Assembly (NCBI GenBank): GCA_017439405.1
Contig: JAFSJF010000012.1
Span: 1-64,000 of the forward strand
DNA length: 64,000 nt
From: Bacteroidales bacterium
GTDB lineage: Bacteria; Bacteroidota; Bacteroidia; Bacteroidales; F082
Direction of reading: 5' to 3'
The notes beneath the pieces are model-generated. The model ran no database searches. It worked only from the letters and a program-made list of their open reading frames with translations, and had not been told where the DNA came from. Position 1 is the stretch's first letter; each line of letters begins with the position of its first letter. The position numbers were made by a program, and so were the translations under genes. Below are positions 1 to 6,345 of the stretch, one piece after another.

Positions 1-530
1 CCGCCGTCGGCAAGTATCTTCTTCAGCCTCGGGAACTTGTAGGCAAGTTTCTCTAATGCCGATTCTGCACCCTTGCTGTCATGTATGTTCGCTTCGTGGA
101 CGTAAACAGCCATCGGGAGTCCCTGCGTGTCAACCACGACCTGGTCTTTCCTCCCTTTTATCTTCTTGTTGCCGTCAATGCCGCGCTCATCGTCAACATG
201 CTGGGTGGTCTTGGCAGTCCTTGAGTCGATGATGCCGAGGCTCGGGCTTTCCTCCCTGCCGAGCGCGACGCGAAGCTTCTCTCGCAGCGTGTCCATGATG
301 TCCTCGAAGACACCCTCGCGCTTCCACTTCGTAAAGTAGTAGAACACAAGGTTGTAGGGCGGGAAGTCCTTAGGAACCATCCGCCATTGGCAGCCCGTCT
401 TGTTGATGTAGAGTATGCAGTCCATGATGTACCTGAGCGAATATTTTCTCTTTCTTGGTGTCGGTTCCAGAATTTTTTGCAATATTTGCCATTGATTATC
501 GGTAAGGTTAGTTGGGTATCCTTTATTCAT
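1..530 (-). CDS. IS5-type transposase, partial (runs off window start)
   Basis: The gene reads leftwards from an ATG at 530 and has no stop before the window edge, so only the first 176 codons are present. The protein begins MNKGYPTNLTDNQWQIL and has the helical N-terminal domain of IS5-family transposases (DCILYINKTGCQWRMVP). The start of the DDE core follows, with a likely first catalytic Asp in GIIDSRTAKTT and the basic segment KKIKGRKDQVVVDT. It should catalyse cut-and-paste movement of its own insertion sequence. The terminal inverted repeat should lie between 531 and about 600, but I could not define it. The frame is open throughout, so the visible part looks intact. Family assignment is from motif recognition; the exact IS group is not assigned. 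Confidence 0.85.
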   Translation of the reverse strand, partial: MNKGYPTNLTDNQWQILQKILEPTPRKRKYSLRYIMDCILYINKTGCQWRMVPKDFPPYNLVFYYFTKWKREGVFEDIMDTLREKLRVALGREESPSLGIIDSRTAKTTQHVDDERGIDGNKKIKGRKDQVVVDTQGLPMAVYVHEANIHDSKGAESALEKLAYKFPRLKKILADG

Positions 531-674
531 GTCTAAATGATTGGAAACCACAAAGATACGAATAAATATCCAATTAACCTACTGATTATCAATTATTTAT
601 ATAACTTTTTTAATCATCCATACAATTCTTTTTTATCCATTTTTAAACAGCTTCTAAATACTTTTTGTTTATTT

Positions 675-992
675 TTACCATTCTTTCCCTACCTCCATCA
701 GCAACTCTGGATTCTCAGGCTCAATCGGATTGACGCGGTAAGCATTGATTTTCTTGGAGCAGGTTCGATAGGAGACCACGCCACCACGGCGGAGGATGGT
801 GGACTTGTCGTCCAAAATGACCATCTTGGTGGCTTCGTCCACATGGGTCTTGTACCACTCGGTGAAGTCCATGTCGTAATACAAGGTGCCCTTGGCACTT
901 GTCTTGACAACCAGATCAGGACTCACGCAAAAGTCGTAAAACTCCTCGTCGTTGTCGAAATAGATGATGTCGTTTTCTTTGTCAGTACGCAT
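675..992 (-). CDS. Hypothetical protein, 105 aa
   Basis: I do not recognise this protein. The start is taken at the ATG at 992 (MRTDKENDIIYFDNDEEF), because the longer frame from 1070 runs through its own promoter at 1013-1051. It is acidic, soluble and rich in D, E and Y, with no signal peptide or membrane segment. It lies directly downstream of the broken gene 1045-1790 and upstream of the IS5 element, so it belongs to a string of small leftward accessory genes that each have a Bacteroidetes promoter. Codon use looks coding, and the promoter placed just upstream supports a real gene. No function can be proposed. Confidence 0.6.
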   Translation of the reverse strand: MRTDKENDIIYFDNDEEFYDFCVSPDLVVKTSAKGTLYYDMDFTEWYKTHVDEATKMVILDDKSTILRRGGVVSYRTCSKKINAYRVNPIEPENPELLMEVGKEW

Positions 993-1012
993 AGGTTTGC
1001 TGCTATTTTTGA

Positions 1013-1051
1013 CGCTACAAATATAAAAACTTTTTCGGGGAAATTCAAAAA
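1013..1051 (-). promoter_or_regulatory. Bacteroidetes-type promoter for the 675-992 gene
   Basis: Read on the minus strand, a TTTTTTGAATTTCC element (-33 region) is followed by TATATTTG (-7 box) about 20 bases later. This matches the TTTG / TAnnTTTG consensus. The start codon at 992 lies about 20 bases beyond the -7 box. The same layout recurs at 1987-2026, 3987-4024, 4691-4722, 5978-6014 and 6257-6297. Confidence 0.7.
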
Positions 1052-1790
1052 ATCCCAGACGGCAATTCAATTTTCATTTTCCTGCTGCTGTGCGATTTGG
1101 CTGCGGCAAGCAGGGCTTCCTGGGAGGTGTATTGCTCGTAAAGCGTGCATTGCGTTACGATGCCTTGCGTCGAGCATCGCTCACCGTCAACCAAAACCAG
1201 TGCCCAGCCTTTGTTGTGGTCGGCGAACTCTTCACCCACCAACGCGACACCTTCCGCCGTCTCAACCAACTCGTTTTTCTTCACTTTTTTGACTTTGAAA
1301 AACACTCTCGGCACGCCATGCTCCACTCGTTGCTCTGCCGTGTAAAGCCGCAACTCCATACCTTGGCGGATGTCTTTTTTATCCAAGTTGGCGATGAGCG
1401 CCGCGACACCGTCCACCTCGCCAAGATGCTGCCTTATGGTAAGCAGCTTGCCTTCGCTCACCGGGATATCGGGCATCAGAAACGAAGCATAACTATCCAT
1501 AAAGCTTTTTTCGACAAAAACGCTGGCAGCGTATTGGCAAGCGCCACAAAGCCGTTGTAGGCCGACTGGTGTTCGGTGAACATCGGATCACAAAGCGACA
1601 ATCCATGCCATAGTGCGATGGAATGCCTCATCCGCTGTCGTTGTACGAATTGTTTTAAAGTGCACCGACGCGGCTTTGAACTGTTGTGCGCAGTCCGTAC
1701 TACTGTTTTCCCCTGTTTCTCATAGATGGTCACTCCCGATTGTGGCATTCTCCCAATCAGCGATAAACCTTTGACTTGTCTTTTTCCCAT
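1045..1790 (-). pseudogene. Conserved Bacteroidales unknown protein, split by a frameshift
   Basis: Two leftward frames overlap. The first (1790 to 1476, 104 aa) starts MGKRQVKGLSLIGRMPQ and ends in an unrelated-looking tail after NTLPAF. The second (1500 to 1045, 151 aa) starts inside a continuing sequence (SFMDSYASFLMPDIPVSEG). Joining them by one extra base near 1515-1525, or a -1 shift on the run of six A (minus strand), gives a continuous protein of about 247 aa: ...LPAVFVEKSFMDSY, then LGEVDGVAALIANLD. The fused form has the feel of a Bacteroidales family of unknown function; that is recollection, not a search result. It may be a broken gene, a sequencing indel or, less likely, programmed frameshifting. 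The promoter at 1987-2026 drives it through a leader of about 190 nt that contains inverted repeats. Confidence 0.6.
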
Positions 1791-1869
1791 ATCGGTTTCG
1801 TTTTAGTTAGTTGGCAGCCTCTGAGTAATCTCGTAGTCGCACCCTCTTTTACACTATTCTTTCAGGTCT

Positions 1870-1916
1870 GTTATTCGTCTGTTATTCGATTTAATATCGA
1901 ATAACAATCGAATAAC
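1870..1916. repeat. Nested inverted repeat GTTATTCG / CGAATAAC
   Basis: GTTATTCG occurs at 1870-1877 and 1881-1888, and its complement CGAATAAC at 1898-1905 and 1909-1916. The inner pair extends to perfect 10-bp arms (1881-1890 and 1896-1905) with a 5-base loop. The symmetric spacing suggests either a dimeric-protein operator with two sites or a leader hairpin, downstream of the promoter at 1987-2026. Confidence 0.7.
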
Positions 1917-1986
1917 AATAGAGCATTTAATTTGTTTGATAAGGCGCAACCCCGAGGCAAATCCTTGCCTGCCTCTATGTTGTTGG

Positions 1987-2026
1987 ATTGCAAATATAGA
2001 TACTTTTGTCTGGAAATTCAAAAAAC
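1987..2026 (-). promoter_or_regulatory. Bacteroidetes-type promoter for the gene starting at 1790
   Basis: Minus strand: TTTTTTGAATTTCC, then about 20 bases later TATATTTGC. It sits immediately after the terminator at 2031-2066, so it starts a new transcription unit. Confidence 0.65.
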
Positions 2027-2030
2027 AAGC

Positions 2031-2066
2031 GAAAAAAAAGTGGAGCGGCTTCATGTGCCGCTTTCC
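2031..2066 (-). terminator. Rho-independent terminator of the 2108-3973 gene
   Basis: On the minus strand, AGCGGC (2057-2062) pairs with GCCGCT (2044-2049) and is followed by CCACTTTTTTTT. The same GCCGCTCCACTTT motif forms the terminators at 4731-4762 and, imperfectly, at 6305-6338. Confidence 0.75.
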
Positions 2067-2107
2067 ATTTAGTCTATTCATCCGATGATGCTTTTTGTCG
2101 AAAAGTT

Positions 2108-3973
2108 TTAGAGTTTAAGCAGCTTGCGATATACCGCCAGTTTTTCTTTACAAACCTCTCTATCAGTCTCTGCTTCAAGTAATATTTTATAGACGGAGAG
2201 AATCAGGTTCTTTCTCCTGTCGAAGAACTCAAGCAATAGAGAGGTATCTTTGCACTTTTCAATCAAGTTACACTCCTCAAACAATTCTATTTTATTGATT
2301 TTAAGAATCCTGTCGTCAAGGATGTCTTTTCGGAAAAAGAAAGGAGTTTCGCCAACTTGTTTGTAGCTGCAACGACCATTGACATCTTGTGTCAAACCTT
2401 CTATCTCATTTGGCAAACCGTTTTCGACAACAGGTTCGTCATGATAAATCTGCACATTACAACGCATCAAAGCTTCATACGATTCATTGTCAATAGGTTT
2501 GACCATAAACTGCTCGCCAAGAATCGCATTGATGTCTGGCAAACGTTCTGCTGAAACGTCTTCTCTTATGAACACTCCGTCCATTTCTGTCTTCACGTTG
2601 CCTTTCTCTTTTTTTACCGAGACCAAAGGAGTTCCACATCCTTTAAGAGAATAAATGCCACTAAAAGCCTTGGCAAGATCTTCTTTGGTCTTATGGCCTT
2701 TTTCCTTGAAATCCTTAATTGCAGCAGACAGTGCTAAACCAACCGTACCATATACCTTTCCTGAATACATATAAAGATTGTCGAAAGGCAGGTATCTACA
2801 AAACCTATTTTCTGAATCCCGCCATCCATTCGGGGAATAAACCAAATAGGGATTTGCACCTTTTTGTGGACCAACTATGCCACAACTTGCTACTTTTTTC
2901 AACAACGCCAAGGGTTTGATCCTATCGGCCAAGACCACAAGTGCCTGTTCCATCGCTTCAGTAGCATTGAACAAATGTCCCTTCGTTGCTACCGAATATA
3001 GAGGTTCGCCTAGTTTTGCCTCAATTGCTTTGTTTATGAGTCTACGGTTGATGGCATCTTCCATAAAAGAAAACACCAAGTCTTTTTCTTTGGTGCTTAT
3101 TGCCATAATGGAAAGAGTGTTAGGCAATTTGGTATCGGCATCGGGCATGGCGGGAAGTTCAAGACAACTGACATATTCCTTCAACATAGCCTTTTTATCG
3201 GCGTCTAAGCTTTCGTCAGACATCAGTGGTTCTATGATATAGTCAAGGATATCTTGATAACAGATATGGATATAATGAGGACATTCGGGGCACATCTTCG
3301 AATCCAGTTCCAAATATCTATCCATGTCGCGAATGGGTTGCGGTGTCAGAAAAACAAACAGTTGGAAGGGACGTTTAAATCCACCATTACAACATGCTTT
3401 ATAATAGCGAAGCGTCTGAGAATCAAACTCCAAACTATTTACCTTATTTTCAATGAACACCTCAAGAGAGTTTCTCCCTGCAACAGAATGGTTTAGTTTA
3501 TACCTCAGATATATATCAATTCGGTCGTCTTTCTTCACAACGCCCTTATTACCTCCTCCGTATCTTTTTTGATAGTCCTTAACGGATAATTCACAAACTG
3601 ATTTCTCACATTCAAACAAGACAGACCGAGTAAGTATCCCCTTTTTCAAATGCTCATTGACTTCAGCACCTTTTTCCTCTTTGGCAGACCTATAGAGAAG
3701 CAAATCCATGAAATGCATTAAAGACGACTCTCGTGAATCCCCCTTAAAGAAATCTCCGGAAAGAAGTTCTGAAACAAAACGGCTGTGCACTCCTTCATTT
3801 CTTGCTTTTCCAATTATGCCAAAAAAATTAGTTCTGCCAATGTATCCAAGTAGCTCAGCGTTATTCAAGATGTTCCTATTGAACATTGTCAACAACTCCT
3901 CTGCCGACAACACTCTTTCCTTGCCTTTTTGATTTGACAATACGTCATACAAAGAATTCATAACCATTAACAT
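2108..3973 (-). CDS. PD-(D/E)XK nuclease-like protein (PDDEXK_4 type), 621 aa
   Basis: A large soluble protein. Residues 1-140 include NNAELLGYIGRTNFFGIIGKA and VHSRFVSELLSGDFF, matching the N-terminal pattern of PDDEXK_4 proteins, where a conserved His-Ser region precedes the core. The nuclease-like core is DRIDIYLRY (about 148-156), then LEVFIENKVNSLEFDSQT (about 167-184), giving the D...E-x-K arrangement. The rest (about 290-621) is unrecognised. The start may be Met5 (3961), which is closer to family starts. It has its own promoter (3987-4024) and terminator (2031-2066). Such proteins are often in defence or restriction-related islands; the actual substrate is unknown. Confidence 0.75.
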   Translation of the reverse strand: MLMVMNSLYDVLSNQKGKERVLSAEELLTMFNRNILNNAELLGYIGRTNFFGIIGKARNEGVHSRFVSELLSGDFFKGDSRESSLMHFMDLLLYRSAKEEKGAEVNEHLKKGILTRSVLFECEKSVCELSVKDYQKRYGGGNKGVVKKDDRIDIYLRYKLNHSVAGRNSLEVFIENKVNSLEFDSQTLRYYKACCNGGFKRPFQLFVFLTPQPIRDMDRYLELDSKMCPECPHYIHICYQDILDYIIEPLMSDESLDADKKAMLKEYVSCLELPAMPDADTKLPNTLSIMAISTKEKDLVFSFMEDAINRRLINKAIEAKLGEPLYSVATKGHLFNATEAMEQALVVLADRIKPLALLKKVASCGIVGPQKGANPYLVYSPNGWRDSENRFCRYLPFDNLYMYSGKVYGTVGLALSAAIKDFKEKGHKTKEDLAKAFSGIYSLKGCGTPLVSVKKEKGNVKTEMDGVFIREDVSAERLPDINAILGEQFMVKPIDNESYEALMRCNVQIYHDEPVVENGLPNEIEGLTQDVNGRCSYKQVGETPFFFRKDILDDRILKINKIELFEECNLIEKCKDTSLLLEFFDRRKNLILSVYKILLEAETDREVCKEKLAVYRKLLKL

Positions 3974-3986
3974 TTAATATTAGACC

Positions 3987-4024
3987 TTGCAAATATAGGA
4001 ACTTTTGGTGGGAAATTCAAAAAC
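3987..4024 (-). promoter_or_regulatory. Promoter of the PDDEXK_4-like gene
   Basis: Minus strand: TTTTTGAATTTCCC, then TATATTTGC about 20 bases downstream, ending about 15 bases before the start codon at 3973. Confidence 0.7.
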
Positions 4025-4087
4025 GGCTTTTTTTTCTTCTTTTGGTGGAAACACGATATTTCAACCCTCTTTTTACCGCCATAACAA

Positions 4088-4261
4088 TCAAAGGGAGATA
4101 TATAAACCATACCAGTAATCGTGCCAGTGGTCGGTGGTTCCAGTCATTTCTGGATCAAAGAAATTATCGTCCATCCACAATGTGGCTTTCACGCCACAGA
4201 TTATGAAACACACAATTAAAGCCAAAACAATCAGCGTATTAAAGTCCAAAGCACCAGTCAT
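4088..4261 (-). CDS. Small single-pass membrane protein, 57 aa
   Basis: The start is set at the ATG at 4261 because an unusually good ribosome site (GGAGGAG) lies 7 bases before it; the upstream TTG at 4285 would place that site inside the gene. The protein is MTGALDFNTLIVLALIV, continuing through one hydrophobic segment (about residues 6-25) into a short hydrophilic tail rich in D, H, W and Y. It follows the 4275-4580 frame by 13 bases and is probably co-transcribed with it. The family is not recognised. A small membrane protein paired with a small soluble protein could be a toxin-like or accessory pair, but nothing in the sequence proves that. Confidence 0.65.
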   Translation of the reverse strand: MTGALDFNTLIVLALIVCFIICGVKATLWMDDNFFDPEMTGTTDHWHDYWYGLYISL

Positions 4262-4274
4262 GATTTCTCCTCCT

Positions 4275-4580
4275 TTATTTTTCAATACATTTCAAAAACT
4301 TCTCGTCCATCGCGTTCAAGGCTTCTCGCATGTTTTCAACTTTTACCCATTTGTTCCCAATCAGCACCTCATGGTCGCTGTTTTCGTTTCTTCGTCCCTT
4401 ACCGCCTCTATCGATGCAGCGGTTGGCTTCGAGAAACACTTCTCCTCCATTCCATTCGATAGGTCCCGCCGCCTCATAGTCACATCCTTCTGGAACGAAA
4501 ACGAAGGCGTTCAATGTTTGAAGTTCTCCTCCGTCAGTAAGGCGATATTCGAAGGTGATGTTCTTTTCAGTTCTTTTCAC
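4275..4580 (-). CDS. Hypothetical protein, 101 aa or longer (GTG start or broken 5' end)
   Basis: As drawn, the gene starts at a GTG (MKRTEKNITFEYRLTDGG) without a ribosome site. The same frame continues upstream as LLQQKGTKFFYPV with protein-like composition back to a TAA at 4623-4625, and beyond it to an ATG at 4664 (MENNDNIKRFKWS). That ATG sits properly behind the promoter-like sequence at 4691-4722. The original gene may therefore have been 4275-4664 with one nonsense codon at position 14, or the true start may be one of the later codons. The product is soluble, with no family recognised. It is translated just ahead of the small membrane protein 4088-4261. Confidence 0.55.
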   Translation of the reverse strand: MKRTEKNITFEYRLTDGGELQTLNAFVFVPEGCDYEAAGPIEWNGGEVFLEANRCIDRGGKGRRNENSDHEVLIGNKWVKVENMREALNAMDEKFLKCIEK

Positions 4581-4690
4581 AGGGTAAAAAAACTTCGTAC
4601 CTTTCTGCTGAAGTAAATAAACTTAGCTCCACTTGAATCTTTTGATGTTGTCGTTGTTTTCCATAATTCAAAAATAATGATTACCAGTTA

Positions 4691-4722
4691 ATATAGAAAC
4701 TTTTTGCGGAAAATTCAAAAAT
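4691..4722 (-). promoter_or_regulatory. Promoter-like element upstream of 4664/4580
   Basis: Minus strand: TTTTTGAATTTTCC, followed by TATATTAA where TATATTTG would be expected. The position fits a start at 4664 better than at 4580. Confidence 0.45.
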
Positions 4723-4730
4723 TTCAAGCA

Positions 4731-4762
4731 ATAAAGTGGAGCGGCTTCATTCACCGCTCCCG
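4731..4762 (-). terminator. Terminator overlapping the 3' end of the 4747-5913 gene
   Basis: Minus-strand GGAGCGG (4754-4760) pairs with CCGCTCC (4738-4744), followed by ACTTTATT. The stop codon (4747-4749) lies in the loop, so the terminator begins inside the gene. Confidence 0.7.
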
Positions 4763-5913
4763 TCCAAATTCATTAGTTTTTTAATCTTTTCTCTCACCCA
4801 TTTTTCGTCATTCAAATCATCTGTCTTCTCTGTCCATACTCTATGCCAAACCCAATTGTTTTCCTTAGGGAAGTTCCTATGTTTAGGAAACAATCCTCTG
4901 ACTTTCATCATCGCGTCATGGACTTCATTACTCAATTCCTCCTCCTTTTCCTTATGGTATTCCAACATAATGGAAATATGGTCTTGCTTTATTTCAAACT
5001 GGTAGTAATAATAATTAGGATCAATGCCCTCAAAATGGCGCTTCAATCCTTCCGTCCTGAATTTTAGATAGGATTTACTTTTTGATGATGTGTCAATACT
5101 AATCTTGGGTATTGATGCTAAAACATTCCTACAGTTGTTCGATGTTTGAGAAACCGTATCATCTCGATTTTCAAAAATAAGGTCTAACGCTCTACGATGT
5201 TTGTTGTAGATTGTATTACAAAGGTTGATTAATTCCTGATCCATGATGACATTCTTTTTTACATTATTGATATAATTTCTGATTAGCAATGACACTTCAA
5301 ATCCCAATAAGCTTTCTTTTGGTTTATAAACCTTTTCCAAAATGGCTATCACATCAGCATACTCCAAAACCATCCATTCATCATCGCTGGGTATTTCTCC
5401 TTCTGGCGTCAAATAGACAAAAATCCTATTATAATCGCTGAATTGTGATTGTATTTTCTCTTTGTAGGTAATTAATTGGGATTTTTCGTTTCCATTCGAA
5501 TTGTGTTCATGAGAGCCGACTTTGTTCTCTATGGCTATGACAAGTTTATCTTGATGAGAAACGAGAAGTATATCTATATGGTTCCATTCTCGGTAAACAT
5601 TAAATGAGTATAAGTCAGAACTCAAAAATTGAAGAGCGGAATGGTTGTCCATGTCATGTGACAGTTTTGAAACGATTCCGTAAAGAAAAGAATCACCCAG
5701 ACCGTGATTTTCATTCGGATCAAGCAACCACCCAAGTATATTACTATGACGTATTTCTGTCCGAGAAATCTTAAGCACGTCAAACATATTAAACTCTTTC
5801 GTCCATTTTGATAAATCGTTGAGACAATCTGAGTCTTGCATAAATTTCAACAAGGCTTCCTTGTCGTCGTTGTAACTAACCACTTTTAGGTCGTTTTGAC
5901 TATCCATTTCCAT
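4747..5913 (-). CDS. PD-(D/E)XK nuclease-like protein (PDDEXK_4 type), 388 aa
   Basis: A second, shorter PDDEXK_4-type protein. It shows the family signature EIRHSNILGWLLDPNENHG (about residues 53-71), then HIDILLVS (about 111-118) and VIAIENKVGSHEHN (about 123-136), with a QLITYKEKI segment after it. These correspond to the D...E-x-K core and the conserved Gln-Tyr helix. The C-terminal 200 residues are unrecognised and rich in charged residues. It has its own promoter (5978-6014) and terminator. It lies two genes from the larger homologue 2108-3973, so two distinct members of one nuclease-like family sit within 4 kb. It is probably a DNA-acting accessory or defence protein; the target is unknown. 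Confidence 0.8.
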   Translation of the reverse strand: MEMDSQNDLKVVSYNDDKEALLKFMQDSDCLNDLSKWTKEFNMFDVLKISRTEIRHSNILGWLLDPNENHGLGDSFLYGIVSKLSHDMDNHSALQFLSSDLYSFNVYREWNHIDILLVSHQDKLVIAIENKVGSHEHNSNGNEKSQLITYKEKIQSQFSDYNRIFVYLTPEGEIPSDDEWMVLEYADVIAILEKVYKPKESLLGFEVSLLIRNYINNVKKNVIMDQELINLCNTIYNKHRRALDLIFENRDDTVSQTSNNCRNVLASIPKISIDTSSKSKSYLKFRTEGLKRHFEGIDPNYYYYQFEIKQDHISIMLEYHKEKEEELSNEVHDAMMKVRGLFPKHRNFPKENNWVWHRVWTEKTDDLNDEKWVREKIKKLMNLDGSGE

Positions 5914-5977
5914 ATACTACAATGATTATTAACTATATACACTATTTACTTAACCTATTTATTCATTCTTTTGGCCT

Positions 5978-6014
5978 TGCAAAGATAGAAATTGTTGACA
6001 ATAATTTCAAAAAC
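5978..6014 (-). promoter_or_regulatory. Promoter of the 4747-5913 gene
   Basis: Minus strand: TTTTTGAAATTATT, then TATCTTTGC about 20 bases later. It overlaps the last codons of the small gene 6007-6234. Confidence 0.7.
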
Positions 6015-6234
6015 GATCCTCAAACTGCTTAAAAAGCCGATAGTAAGCCTTCTTGTTATCCAACTCATACCATTCCCTCTCAGTAGATGGGCGGGCATCG
6101 AGGTCGTAAATCCTTGCACTGGGTATGGCAAGCAGGAGGGGCGAATGGGTGGCAATCATCGGATAGACAATACGATAGTGATAGACATGTCTGTTTTCCA
6201 GACAAGGAAAGAATTGTTGCAAATACGTTCTCAT
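6007..6234 (-). CDS. Hypothetical protein, 75 aa
   Basis: The family is not recognised. The protein starts MRTYLQQFFPCLENRHVYHY and ends EWYELDNKKAYYRLFKQFEDRF-like, aromatic-rich and charged, without a clear membrane segment. The frame is chosen over two overlapping leftward frames (5955-6155 and 6080-6292) because it alone begins shortly after the promoter-like element at 6257-6297 and has a natural composition. It is the first gene after the terminator of the AAA+ ATPase gene, and its 3' end overlaps the next promoter, as in the neighbouring compact units. Confidence 0.55.
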   Translation of the reverse strand: MRTYLQQFFPCLENRHVYHYRIVYPMIATHSPLLLAIPSARIYDLDARPSTEREWYELDNKKAYYRLFKQFEDRF

Positions 6235-6256
6235 TGTCGTTTCGTATTTTATGGTT

Positions 6257-6297
6257 ACGACATAATATAGAAACTTTTTGGCGAAAATTCAAAAAAA
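6257..6297 (-). promoter_or_regulatory. Promoter-like element for the 6007-6234 gene
   Basis: Minus strand: TTTTTTTGAATTTTCG, then TATATTATG about 20 bases later. The -7 box is imperfect (TATATTAT rather than TATATTTG), but the -33 half is the same as in the neighbouring promoters. Confidence 0.5.
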
Positions 6298-6304
6298 GTT
6301 ACAT

Positions 6305-6338
6305 AAAAAGTGGAGCGACTTCAGCGCCACCCCACTTG
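6305..6338 (-). terminator. Terminator of the AAA+ ATPase gene
   Basis: On the minus strand an imperfect hairpin (AGTGGGGTGGCG ... CGCTCCACT) is followed by TTTTTATG. It ends with the same GCTCCACTTTTT string as the terminator at 2031-2066. Confidence 0.6.
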
Positions 6339-6345
6339 AGACAGT

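Larger units (their letters stand above)
1791..2107. other. Gene-free stretch with leader, repeats, promoter and terminator
   Basis: I see no convincing gene in these 317 bases; the 75-codon leftward frame at 1854-2081 runs through the promoter and terminator and is rejected. The stretch holds the long leader of the gene at 1790, a nested inverted repeat (1870-1916), a promoter (1987-2026) and the terminator of the 2108-3973 gene. Confidence 0.7.

Noticed and set aside
1854..2081. A 75-codon leftward frame with a His/Phe-rich start
   Set aside because: It passes through the terminator, the promoter and the inverted repeats, and has no coding character.
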